Shown here piece by piece: positions 35,884 to 44,619 of a stretch of DNA of 64,000 nt; within the stretch, counting starts at the first letter, position 1, and each line of letters starts with the position of its first letter. Source of the DNA: Ferrimonas balearica (GTDB lineage: Bacteria; Pseudomonadota; Gammaproteobacteria; Enterobacterales; Shewanellaceae); contig NZ_JAHVHV010000002.1 in assembly GCF_019802085.1 (NCBI RefSeq), positions 682,001 to 746,000 of the forward strand, written 5' to 3'. Below the pieces are notes generated by a model. It searched no databases. It saw nothing but the letters and a program-made list of their open reading frames with translations, and had not been told where the DNA came from. A program made the translations under genes and the position numbers.

Positions 35884-37449
35884 TCAGGTGTCGATTTCGA
35901 CCCTATCCCGTCCCTTGCGCTTGGCCCGGTAGAGGGCCGCATCGGCGCGCTCGAAGGTCTCCTGCATGGTCTCCCCACCGGTCACCAGGGCGGCGCCGAT
36001 GGAGACGGTGATGGAGAGCTTCTCGTTACGGAACTTGAAGGGGATCGCCTTGATCCGCTCCCGGGTGCGGTTGAGGATCTGGTGCACCTGATCCTCGGTC
36101 ACGTCTGGCAGCAACAGGACAAACTCCTCCCCGCCATAGCGGGCCACGAACTCCCCTTTGCGCAGGGAGTTTTTCAGCGCCATGGCCACCACCTGCAGGG
36201 TCTTGTCCCCTGTAGTATGGCCAAAATTGTCGTTGATCCCCTTGAAGTGATCGATGTCGGCCACCGCCACCCAGAGGTCGTTGCCGTAGCGGCGCACGTT
36301 GCGGTACTCCCGCTTCAGGCGCTCATCCAGGGCCGCCCGGTTGGGCAATTGGGTCAGGGCGTCGAGCATGTTCAGACGCTGCTGCTCCACCAGCTGCTCC
36401 TTGTAGCCGCTGGCTTCGGAGGAGAGGGCGGTCAGCTCTTTGCGCATCTTCTCCATGCTGGCCTTGAGGCGGGCAAACTCCCGGGTCTCCTCCTCGTCGC
36501 GCTTCTTGAGCAGCTCACGGATGGCGGACAGCTCGTTGCCCACGTGCTGCTTGAGCTGGTCCAGCTGGGTGGCGTTGCGCACGGTGTCGCCGATCTCCAG
36601 GCACTGGGTGGAGAGCTGGCGATTGAACTCCCGCTGGTGGCCGAAGTTGCGCACCGACTGGTTCCAGTTGTCCGCCACCGCTTCGCGCACCGCCCCCAGG
36701 GCGTCGTTCAGCGCGTAGAGGAACTGCTGGGAAGCGCTCTTCTCCTTGGCGATGTCCGCCAGCACCAGGTGGAGCACCTGCTGGTAGGCCTCCAGCAGCT
36801 GTTCGGCGCTGATCTCGCCGGCCAGCTCCGCCTTGATGGCGGCCACCACGTCCCGGCTCTCGGTGCGAAAATCCATCTCGCTGAGCAGGTGGGCCAGCTC
36901 GTGGCTGAGCTGGCGGTGGCGGGGGGTGATGGGCAGCGGCTCGTCGCTGGCCATCCGCTCCTTAAGCAGGGATTCGTAGTGGTGGATCAGGCGGGTGACG
37001 TGGGGCAGGAACTCCCACAGGGTGTGCATCGGCTTCTGCACGTCCTGCTGGAAGAAGTGCAGCTCCCGCTGCATCTGGTCCGGCAGCTCGGCCAGCTGGG
37101 CCAGGCGACGGGCCAGGGAGAGCAGGGCCTGCTGGCTGCTGCCGATCTCCCGCTGGGTCAGCTGGTACTGGTTCTGCAGGGCCCGGCACAGGTTGGCCAG
37201 CTCAGGCAACGCCTTGTCCAGGTCCTTCTCGTCGGCCAGCTGCGCCCGCAGCTTGGCCAGGCGGTTGTCCAGCTCCAAATTCTGTCCTTTGCAGTTGATG
37301 CTCAGATGGTGGATGCACTCCACCAGTCCCCGGACTTGACGGTCGTGAAGCTCCTGGAAGTCCCGCAATTGCTGCTGGGCCACCTGGGCGCGTTTTAACT
37401 GGTGCGCCAGGTTGTCCTGAGCCAGATCAGAAGGGGTCGCCTCTTTCAT
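35884..37449 (-). CDS. coiled-coil diguanylate cyclase (GGDEF)
   Basis: This is 521 residues without a membrane segment. Residues 1 to about 350 are almost entirely predicted helix and coiled coil. The C-terminal GGDEF domain begins DALTQLPNRAAL and has an intact active-site GGEEF at residues 439-443 (ARYGGEEFVLLLPD). The product-inhibition site position reads RKGE instead of RxxD. It should make cyclic di-GMP in the cytoplasm. The long N-terminal helix region is probably the input or oligomerisation module; its signal is unknown. It heads an operon with ppnN, xni, an SDR and an MBL protein. Confidence 0.93.
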   Translation of the reverse strand: MKEATPSDLAQDNLAHQLKRAQVAQQQLRDFQELHDRQVRGLVECIHHLSINCKGQNLELDNRLAKLRAQLADEKDLDKALPELANLCRALQNQYQLTQREIGSSQQALLSLARRLAQLAELPDQMQRELHFFQQDVQKPMHTLWEFLPHVTRLIHHYESLLKERMASDEPLPITPRHRQLSHELAHLLSEMDFRTESRDVVAAIKAELAGEISAEQLLEAYQQVLHLVLADIAKEKSASQQFLYALNDALGAVREAVADNWNQSVRNFGHQREFNRQLSTQCLEIGDTVRNATQLDQLKQHVGNELSAIRELLKKRDEEETREFARLKASMEKMRKELTALSSEASGYKEQLVEQQRLNMLDALTQLPNRAALDERLKREYRNVRRYGNDLWVAVADIDHFKGINDNFGHTTGDKTLQVVAMALKNSLRKGEFVARYGGEEFVLLLPDVTEDQVHQILNRTRERIKAIPFKFRNEKLSITVSIGAALVTGGETMQETFERADAALYRAKRKGRDRVEIDT

Positions 37450-37539
37450 CGGTTCCTGAATCCGCCGCCCGCGAATGCGTGCTAGTTACTGATTTTTCTT
37501 GTTCTTCACATGGTATCGGAGCCATCAGCAAGTGCAAGC

Positions 37540-39669
37540 CTACTGTGAGCCCAGAGAGACCGACGGCACATTCTCCGTGTCATCGGCCATGGCGTCCGCG
37601 TCGTCCTGGAGCGGCCAGCGCAGATCCTGCTGATCGTCACTGACCAGGCAGCGGATCACCCCGTGCTGGATCCCCTTGATGGCACTGGCGTAGAGGTTGT
37701 CCGGGTTGAGCAGGGGGGCGCTCAGGGCCACCGGGCGCAGCTGGACAAACTGGGACCGGTCGGTGCGCTGGGCCAGATCGTTGGCGCTCCACAGGGCCAG
37801 CTGGGTCAGCTCCAGGGCCTGCTCCGGCGGCAGGCGCAGCAGGGCGCCGGGCTGGAAGGGCAGAGGGATCACCCCGGCGCTGTGGGGCCCCTGGCAGTGG
37901 GGGCGGTCGCCGAAGGTCTGCTCCAGGGTGTCAAACAGCCGCAGCAGCTCGCTCTCCAGGGTTGCCTGCTCCGAGGCCACCAGGGCCACCAGACCCAGGC
38001 TGGGTTCGTACACCGACTCCACCCAGCCCTGGCGGCTCATCAGGGCCACCAGCCGTTGGCGGTTGTCGGCAAACTGGGTCTGACCGCTGGCGATCTCGCT
38101 GTCCGGCAGGGCGCCCACCTTGAGCAGCACCAGGTAGCCGGGTTGGGCCAGATCCAGCTGGCGGAACAGCCCCAGCCGATTGCCGGCGCCGGTTTCCGTG
38201 TGGTAGTGGGCCTGGTGGTGCAGTTCGGCCAGGGCACCGCCCTTACTGCGCTGGCGTCGCCACATCAGCAGCAGCGACAGCACCAGGGCGATCAGCACCA
38301 GCGCGGTGAGCAGGCGCTGGTTGCGCAGATCCGCCATCGCCACCTGGGCCTGGTTCAACTCGTCCACCTGGCGCTGCAGCTGATTGCGCAGCTGCTGCTC
38401 CGCCAGCTGGTTGGCGGCCCCCAGGTTGCTGGCGGTGCGCAGATCCCGGCTGGGAAGGGTCACCACCTGCATCAGCTGCTCCCAGGCTTGTTCGGTGCGG
38501 GCCAGGGCCCGGTTGGCCTTGGCCATCACCAGCAGCAGGGCCCGCTCGCTCTCCCGGTCCTCCGCCTGGCGACTCTGCACCAGCAGCTCCTCCGCCAGGC
38601 GTTGGGCTTCGCTCCAGCGCCCCAGGGCCAGGAAGGTCTCGCTGATGGCGATGCGGGTGGCCAGCACCAGGTTGTCGCGGTTGCGTTGACGGAAGGCCTC
38701 CAGGGCCAGGTGCAGGTAATCGAGGGATTTCTCCGGCTCGCCGGCGGCCAGGTAGGTCAGGGCGATCTGACGCCGGGTACGGGCCACCCCCAGCACGCTT
38801 TCGGCCGCCAGTTGATGGTCCAGGGCCAGCATGTAGTAGTGCAGGGAGCGGGGCGTGTTGTCCAGGGCCCGGTAGGCGTAGCCCAGCTCCGCCAGGGCGT
38901 CGGCCATCAGCAGCGGCTCTCCCGCCTGCTCCAGCAGATGGGCGGCGTTGTGGGCGTGCTCCAACGTCTTGGGGTGCTCACCCACGCCGCGGTAGAGGCG
39001 GGCCAGTTCCAGCTCCAGGGTGCCGGGGAACTTGGGGTCCACCACATGCTCGGACAGGTTCAGGGCGGCCCGGTAGTGCTCGGCGGCCAGGCGGGGCTGC
39101 TCCCCCATGCGCAGGGCCCGGCCCAGATGCTGTTCCACCTGGGCCAGCTGGGCCTTATCCCCCAGGGCCACCGCGCGTTGGCGGGCCTGGCCCAGGCGGT
39201 CGATCGCCTCGGGGATGCGGTCCAGGTAGCGCAGCAGGGAGCCGGAGAGGGTCAGGGCGTGGATCTGCAGAGACAAACTGGTGGGATCCTGGCGGCTGGC
39301 CAGGCGCACCTGGGCGGACTCGAAGCGGGACAGGGCCTCGTCGAAGCGGCTCTCCATGGGGCCGATGTAGAGGCCTTCGAGGATCAGGAAACGGGCTTGC
39401 TGGGTGGCGGTGAGGGTGCGGTGCTGAAGCTGGGTCAGGGTGCGCTGGAGTCCGGGCTTGTCGCTCTGCTCCTTGTAGGCGTAGCCCAGCAGCAAAAGGC
39501 GTTCCGATTCGAGCTCCGGAGTCTGGCCGGACTCGTCCAGGTAGAGGGCCAAAATCCGCTCGGGATCCTGCTCGACCATCGACCAGCCCCGTTGGGGATC
39601 GGACGGGCCAAACGCCTGCGCCTTGGCCACCAGCATCCATACCGCCAATACCAGCCCAAACCGCCGCAT
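37540..39669 (-). CDS. TPR protein with one transmembrane segment and a degenerate GGDEF-like domain
   Basis: This is 709 residues. A signal peptide (ending AKAQA) is followed by about ten helical TPR-like repeats in the periplasm (residues 25-400), a coiled coil (LRNQLQRQVDELNQAQVAM) and a transmembrane segment (LLTALVLIALVLSLLLMW, near residues 456-473). The cytoplasmic domain opens with HTETGAGNRLGLFRQL, which aligns with the start of GGDEF domains (DxLTGLxNR). The active-site loop, however, reads VYEPSLGLVAL instead of GG(D/E)EF, so it should be catalytically dead. It may be a receptor-type regulator. It lies 90 bp upstream of, and on the same strand as, the active diguanylate cyclase gene. 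Confidence 0.82.
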   Translation of the reverse strand: MRRFGLVLAVWMLVAKAQAFGPSDPQRGWSMVEQDPERILALYLDESGQTPELESERLLLLGYAYKEQSDKPGLQRTLTQLQHRTLTATQQARFLILEGLYIGPMESRFDEALSRFESAQVRLASRQDPTSLSLQIHALTLSGSLLRYLDRIPEAIDRLGQARQRAVALGDKAQLAQVEQHLGRALRMGEQPRLAAEHYRAALNLSEHVVDPKFPGTLELELARLYRGVGEHPKTLEHAHNAAHLLEQAGEPLLMADALAELGYAYRALDNTPRSLHYYMLALDHQLAAESVLGVARTRRQIALTYLAAGEPEKSLDYLHLALEAFRQRNRDNLVLATRIAISETFLALGRWSEAQRLAEELLVQSRQAEDRESERALLLVMAKANRALARTEQAWEQLMQVVTLPSRDLRTASNLGAANQLAEQQLRNQLQRQVDELNQAQVAMADLRNQRLLTALVLIALVLSLLLMWRRQRSKGGALAELHHQAHYHTETGAGNRLGLFRQLDLAQPGYLVLLKVGALPDSEIASGQTQFADNRQRLVALMSRQGWVESVYEPSLGLVALVASEQATLESELLRLFDTLEQTFGDRPHCQGPHSAGVIPLPFQPGALLRLPPEQALELTQLALWSANDLAQRTDRSQFVQLRPVALSAPLLNPDNLYASAIKGIQHGVIRCLVSDDQQDLRWPLQDDADAMADDTENVPSVSLGSQ

Positions 39670-39763
39670 TCCCTACCTCATCTGGATCCCCGAGTCATCA
39701 CTGGGTATAGTGCCAGCCCGACATTTTCATAACAACTATAACGACAGCGAAAAGGATTTTGAG

Positions 39764-41521
39764 ATGAAGATCTTACCCGGGACCCTCTGGGCTGCGGCCC
39801 TGTTGGCCACCCCCGCCTGGGGCGACGTGGCCTACCGCATTCACATCGACAACCCCGACCACCACAGCGCCCAGGTCCAGGCCCAGTTCCCCAGCCGCGC
39901 CGCCGGCACCCTGGAGGTGAAGCTGCCCAACTGGCGCACCGGTCGCTACCAGCTGCTGCCCCTGGCGGACGGGATCCGCGGTTTCGAGGCGCTGGGCAGC
40001 GATGGCCAGCCCCTGGCCTGGCAGAAAACCGCCCGGGCCACCTGGGCCATCGCCCTGCCCAAGGCCACCGAGGTGACGGTGCGCTACCAGGTGCACGCCA
40101 ATGAGCTCAAGGACCGCAGCCGCCACATCGACGACACCCACGCCTACCTGGACGCCTCCGGGGTGTTCATGTACAGCCCGCAGTTTCGCCAGGAACCGGT
40201 CAGCGTGGAGCTGGAGGTGCCCAGTGGCTGGCGCAGCGTCTCCGGCATGGACGGCGACGGCGCCCACCGCTTTGTCGCCCCGGACTATGACGTGCTGGTG
40301 GACAGCCCCATCGAAACCGGGATCCACCAGGACTTCGCCTTCGAGGTGGACGGTCGCCAGTACGAGCTGGTGATCTGGGGGGAGGGCAACTACGACACCG
40401 AGCTGATGGTCAATGACCTCAAGGCCCTGGTGGCCGCCGGCGGCGCCTACTTCGGCTCCGACTACCCCTACGAGCGCTACGTCTTTATGGTCCACGCCAC
40501 CACCGGCGTGCGGGGGGCCACCGAGCACCTCAACTCCACGGTGATCCAGCGGCCCCGCTGGAGTTTCGCCAAGCGGGAGGATTACCTCAGCTTTATCGCC
40601 ACCGCCTCCCACGAGCTGGTGCACACCTGGAACGTCAAGGCCTACCGGCCCCAGGGCCTGGTGCCCTACAACTACCAGTCGGACAACTACACGCCGCTGC
40701 TGTGGCTGGCAGAGGGGGGCACCAGCTACCTGCAGAACCTCTGGCTGGTGCGCGCCGGGGTGATGACCGTCGAGGAGTACCTCAAGGATCTGGCCAAGCG
40801 CCTGGTGCGCCACGGCCAGACCCCGGGGCGTGAGCTGCAGAGCGTGGCCGAGGCCAGCTTCGACAACTGGATCGCCCGGGGTGGCGACTACGGCACCAAC
40901 CACAGCGTCAGCATCTACTCCGAGGGCTTTTTGGCCAACTGGGCGCTGGATTTCTGGCTGCGGGACGGCGACAGCGGCATTGAGCAGCTGCACCGGGCCC
41001 TCTACCGGGATCACCGTCTGCCGGGGGCCTACAACGACGACCAGCTCAAGCGCCTGGTCAGCACCCTGGGGGGGCGCTCCGCCGAGCCGTTCTGGCAGAG
41101 CCACATCGATGGCCCGCTGCAACTGGACAGCCAGGCGCTGTTGGCCCAGGCGGGGCTGACCCTGACCCTGGATGAGCAGCGCAAGCTGGATCTCGGGCTG
41201 ACCACCGACGGGGAGGGCGGGGCCATCACCCGGGTACGCCGGGACGGGCCGGCCTGGCAGGCGGGACTGACCGCCGGGGATCAGCTGGTGGCCATCGACG
41301 GTCAGCGCTGGGATCCCAAGGCCTGGGAGCAGACCCTGGCTCGCTACCAAGCGGGGCAGTCGGTGACGGTCACCGTATTTCGTCGCGACCGCCTGATGAC
41401 CCGCACCCTCGAGCTGGCCGAGCAGCCCAAGGGGCCGGCCAAGATCCAGCCGCTGGAATCGGTGACCGGGGCGCAAAAAGCCCGTTTCGAGGCCTGGCTT
41501 GGGGTGGACTGGCCCTACTGA
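39764..41521 (+). CDS. secreted M61-family (glycyl aminopeptidase-like) metallopeptidase
   Basis: This is 585 residues. The signal peptide ends ATPAWG. The zinc site is HELVH at residues 283-287 with the third ligand E317 in LLWLAEGGTSYL. A C-terminal PDZ domain is visible (GAITRVRRDGPAWQAGLTAGDQLVAIDG). The order N-terminal beta domain, gluzincin domain, PDZ is that of the M61 family. It probably acts in the periplasm. AAAGGATTTTGAG precedes the ATG at 39764; the longer in-frame start (39623) would overlap the divergent TPR gene. Confidence 0.92.
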   Translation: MKILPGTLWAAALLATPAWGDVAYRIHIDNPDHHSAQVQAQFPSRAAGTLEVKLPNWRTGRYQLLPLADGIRGFEALGSDGQPLAWQKTARATWAIALPKATEVTVRYQVHANELKDRSRHIDDTHAYLDASGVFMYSPQFRQEPVSVELEVPSGWRSVSGMDGDGAHRFVAPDYDVLVDSPIETGIHQDFAFEVDGRQYELVIWGEGNYDTELMVNDLKALVAAGGAYFGSDYPYERYVFMVHATTGVRGATEHLNSTVIQRPRWSFAKREDYLSFIATASHELVHTWNVKAYRPQGLVPYNYQSDNYTPLLWLAEGGTSYLQNLWLVRAGVMTVEEYLKDLAKRLVRHGQTPGRELQSVAEASFDNWIARGGDYGTNHSVSIYSEGFLANWALDFWLRDGDSGIEQLHRALYRDHRLPGAYNDDQLKRLVSTLGGRSAEPFWQSHIDGPLQLDSQALLAQAGLTLTLDEQRKLDLGLTTDGEGGAITRVRRDGPAWQAGLTAGDQLVAIDGQRWDPKAWEQTLARYQAGQSVTVTVFRRDRLMTRTLELAEQPKGPAKIQPLESVTGAQKARFEAWLGVDWPY

Positions 41522-41542
41522 GGCCGCTTAACGAGCGAAACA

Positions 41543-41571
41543 ACGGGCACCCTCTAGGTGCCCGTTTTTTT
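41543..41571 (+). terminator. terminator of the M61 peptidase gene
   Basis: The stem ACGGGCACC / GGTGCCCGT is followed by seven T residues. It overlaps the 3' end of the convergent methyltransferase gene. Confidence 0.88.
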
Positions 41572-42267
41572 GGCCTCGAGAAAGAGGAAGTTCGGCTGGG
41601 TGCGAAGGCGCTGGTACACCTCGGGAGCCTGCTCGGCCATGCGCGGGTCCGGGGTGCCCTCCTCCAGCGCCGCCACCAGCAGCCCGGCCTGGGTCAGGGC
41701 GGCGAACAGCGCCTCGAGGGGGCGGCGGTAGAAGCGCACCGTGACCGGCGTGCCTATGGTGTTCCACTGCTCCTCGATGGCTTCGACGGCGAAGTAGTTG
41801 CCGCTGGGGGAGAGGGGGGCGTCCACCAGCGGGTGGTGGGTGGAGAAGACAAAGCGACCGCCGGGCTTGAGCACCCGCTGCACATCGCGAAACAGTGGCG
41901 CCAGATCCGCCAGGTAGTGCACTGCCAGGGGGCAGATCACCAAATCGTACTCGGCGCTGGGCTCCTGGGGCAGCCCCTGGGCCAGGTCCTGCTGCTCGCA
42001 CTCGAGGCGCTGGCCCAGCTGCCTGGCAAAGCGCTCGCGCACCAGCGCCACCATCTGGGGGCTGAGATCCAGCGCCTTGACCCAGGCGGCGCCGCCATCG
42101 AACAGCGGCTGGAGGTAGGCCCCGGGGCCGCAGGCCAGGTCCAGTACCTTGAGGCCATCCAGCGGCGGCAGCATCCGCAGCAGGGTATAGCGGTCCAGCT
42201 GGGCGTTGTAGAGGTTGTCCTCGATCGCCTCGGCGTAGGCCCGGGCGTGGCGTTGATACAGCTCCAT
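41554..42267 (-). CDS. class I SAM-dependent methyltransferase
   Basis: This is 237 residues. SAM-binding motif I is VLDLACGPGAYL, followed by the acidic residue of motif II (KALDLSPQMV), DLVICPLAVHYL and LKPGGRFVFSTHHPL. This is the Methyltransf_11/UbiE-like group; substrate unknown. The ATG at 42267 begins MELYQRHARAYAE; longer in-frame starts would cross the rdgC terminator. Confidence 0.88.
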   Translation of the reverse strand: MELYQRHARAYAEAIEDNLYNAQLDRYTLLRMLPPLDGLKVLDLACGPGAYLQPLFDGGAAWVKALDLSPQMVALVRERFARQLGQRLECEQQDLAQGLPQEPSAEYDLVICPLAVHYLADLAPLFRDVQRVLKPGGRFVFSTHHPLVDAPLSPSGNYFAVEAIEEQWNTIGTPVTVRFYRRPLEALFAALTQAGLLVAALEEGTPDPRMAEQAPEVYQRLRTQPNFLFLEAKKTGT

Positions 42268-42290
42268 GGTCGGCTCCGGTAGATAAAACC

Positions 42291-42316
42291 AAAAAAGGCC
42301 GCATCGGCGGCCTTTT
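42291..42316 (-). terminator. terminator of rdgC
   Basis: On the minus strand the stem AAAAGGCCGC / GCGGCCTTTT is followed by further T residues, 17 bp after the rdgC stop. Confidence 0.85.
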
Positions 42317-42332
42317 GGGGGAGGGGACAGCG

Positions 42333-43247
42333 TCAGATGCTCTCGTCGACGCCGCCCATGGCCTCCAGCAGATCCGGCCACAGCCGCTCGAACTCGCCAC
42401 ACATCAGGGCGAAATCGGCGTCCAGCCGGGCGGCGAGATCCGCCTTGTCGATGTCGTCATTGTGCTCCTGCAGCACGTCGGAGAACTTCAGCCGCTTGAG
42501 GGACAGATCGGCGCCCAGCACGAAGTTTAGGCTGTCGGCCCAGTCCAGGCCCACCTTCACCGCCAGCAGCCCGGCGTCCAGGTGCGCGCCCACTTCGTCA
42601 CTGTCCAGAGGCAGGTCCTTGAGTTTCACGCTGCCGCCGTTCTCCGCCAGGCTTTTCAGCTCCGCTTCCTCCAGCAGGCTCAGGTTGTTGCCGATCACCC
42701 CTTCGCGCACCCACTGGGTCATCGCCTCTTCCGGCAGGGTGTTGGGCATCAGCGGGGCCACCGGCAGGGAGCCGATGGCCTGGCGCAGCAGGGAGAGCAG
42801 CTCCTCGGCCCGGGCGGCACTGGAGCTGTCCACCAGGATCAGCTGCTGCTTGGGCAGGATCAGCGCCTGGATCCGCTTGCGACGGCTGAAGGCCCGGGGC
42901 AGCAGCAGGGCGACGATGTCCTCTTTCATCGCCTCCTTCTCCGCCTTGCGCGCCGGTCGACCCTGGTCGTTCTCCAGCTGGCTGACTCGCTCATCCAGCT
43001 CCTCCTTGATCACCGAGGCGGGCAGCATCTTCTCTTCTTTCTCGATGGCGATCAGCAGGTTGCCACCAGCAACGTGGACCAGGCCCCCGTCCACCTTGGG
43101 CCCCAGGGCACTGACGAAGCCCAGCTTGGCCATCTCCTGGCTGCCGGCGGGCGTGAAGGTGAGGGCGTCCATTTGCCGCTCGAGCTCGTCCGCTTGCCAC
43201 TCGACGGGCTTGGTCAGGCGGTAGGGCAGCACGTTCTTAAACCACAT
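42333..43247 (-). CDS. rdgC: recombination-associated protein RdgC
   Basis: RdgC is a ring-forming DNA-binding protein that moderates RecA activity. The protein is 304 residues, the usual length, starting MWFKNVLPYRLTKP and containing the conserved FVSALGPKVDGGLVHVAG and VLLLPRAFSRRKRI-type segments. It is divergent from sbcD; in E. coli rdgC also lies near sbcCD and phoBR. Confidence 0.97.
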   Translation of the reverse strand: MWFKNVLPYRLTKPVEWQADELERQMDALTFTPAGSQEMAKLGFVSALGPKVDGGLVHVAGGNLLIAIEKEEKMLPASVIKEELDERVSQLENDQGRPARKAEKEAMKEDIVALLLPRAFSRRKRIQALILPKQQLILVDSSSAARAEELLSLLRQAIGSLPVAPLMPNTLPEEAMTQWVREGVIGNNLSLLEEAELKSLAENGGSVKLKDLPLDSDEVGAHLDAGLLAVKVGLDWADSLNFVLGADLSLKRLKFSDVLQEHNDDIDKADLAARLDADFALMCGEFERLWPDLLEAMGGVDESI

Positions 43248-43380
43248 GGGGGATCCTGTTGCTTGGCGAATTCAATGGGGCGGCAGTGTAGGGGAAAAGC
43301 GCCCCGGCGAGCAAATCCGGCGGTGTCTCCGGTCGATGAGCTTGATATCCTTAGCCCATCTTCCCCACACCCGATTGCCG

Positions 43381-44619
43381 ATGAACCTATTCCACACCGC
43401 CGACTGGCACCTGGGCCAGTTGCTGCACGGCCACAGCCGGGCCTTCGAGCACCAGCAGTTTCTCACCTGGCTGCTGGACACCCTGGAAGCGGAGCAGGCG
43501 GACGCCCTGCTGATCTGCGGCGACCTGTTCGACAGCGCCAACCCGCCGGCCTACGCCTGGCAGATGCTCTACCGCTTCCTGGCCGACTGCCGACGTCGGC
43601 TGCCCAATCTGGACCTGGTGCTGGTGGGCGGCAACCACGACTCGCCGGCCAAGCTGGACGCCCCCCACAGCCTGCTGGCGAGCTTCGGCATCACGGTGAT
43701 CGGCCAGTTGCCCCGTGGCGAGGATGGCGCCCCCGACTGGCCGCGGCTGGTGCTGCCGCTGACGGACCACAGCGGTGCGGTGGCCGCCTGGTGCCTGGCG
43801 ATGCCCTTTTTGCGCAGCGCCGATCTCAACCTGTCGGATCCCGCCCTGGACACGGAGGAGGACAAGCTTATCGGCGCCGTGGCCCGCCTCTACCAGGCCG
43901 GCACCGAGGCGATGATCGCGCAGCGCCAGCCGGATCAGGCCCTGGTGGCCACCGGGCACGCCTACCTGGCGGGCACCGAGCTGTCGGAGCTGTCGGAGCG
44001 GCGGATCCTGGGGGGCAACCAGCATGCGCTGCCCCTCGGGCGCTTTCCCGAGTCGCTCGACTACCTGGCCCTGGGCCACCTGCACAAGGCTCAGCGGGTG
44101 GATAAGGCCGGCAAGGTCCGCTACAGCGGCAGCCCCATCCCCCTGTCGTTGGCGGAGGAGCACTACCCCCACCAGGTGCGCAAGCTGCGCATTGAAGCGG
44201 GGGAGGTGGTGGCCAACGACGCCCTGAGGGTGCCCCGGGCGGTACCCATACTGCGTCTGCCCAAGACGCCGGCGGACCTGGCCTCCGTGCTCACCACATT
44301 GGAAGCGCAGGAGTGGCCGGAGGTGGCCCCGGAACGGCAGCCCCTGCTGGAGGTGCGGGTGGCCCTGAGTGCCCCGGAGCCGAGGTTGCGTGAGCGGATC
44401 CTGGCGGTGCTGGAGGATAAGCCGGTGCGCCTGGCGCGAATACAGGTGACCCACCCGGACGCGGCCCCGGGAGAGACGTTGCCGGGGCAGGGGCTGGATC
44501 AGCTCAACCCCACACAAGTCTTTGTCCAGGGCTACCAGGCGCAGTTTGGCGAGGCGCCGGCCGAGGGGCTGTTGCACGCCTTCGACACCCTGGTGGCCGA
44601 GCTGGAGGAGCAGGCATGA
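43381..44619 (+). CDS. sbcD: exonuclease subunit SbcD
   Basis: SbcD is the Mre11-type nuclease that with SbcC cleaves hairpins and processes DNA ends. The protein is 412 residues. The calcineurin-like motifs are complete: FHTADWHLG (D8, H10), LLICGDLFDSAN, VGGNHDSPAKL, and later histidines in ATGHAYLAG and LGHLHKAQ. The ATG at 43381 starts MNLFHTADWHLG; the earlier ATG at 43246 adds residues with no family resemblance. It overlaps sbcC by 4 bp. Confidence 0.96.
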   Translation: MNLFHTADWHLGQLLHGHSRAFEHQQFLTWLLDTLEAEQADALLICGDLFDSANPPAYAWQMLYRFLADCRRRLPNLDLVLVGGNHDSPAKLDAPHSLLASFGITVIGQLPRGEDGAPDWPRLVLPLTDHSGAVAAWCLAMPFLRSADLNLSDPALDTEEDKLIGAVARLYQAGTEAMIAQRQPDQALVATGHAYLAGTELSELSERRILGGNQHALPLGRFPESLDYLALGHLHKAQRVDKAGKVRYSGSPIPLSLAEEHYPHQVRKLRIEAGEVVANDALRVPRAVPILRLPKTPADLASVLTTLEAQEWPEVAPERQPLLEVRVALSAPEPRLRERILAVLEDKPVRLARIQVTHPDAAPGETLPGQGLDQLNPTQVFVQGYQAQFGEAPAEGLLHAFDTLVAELEEQA

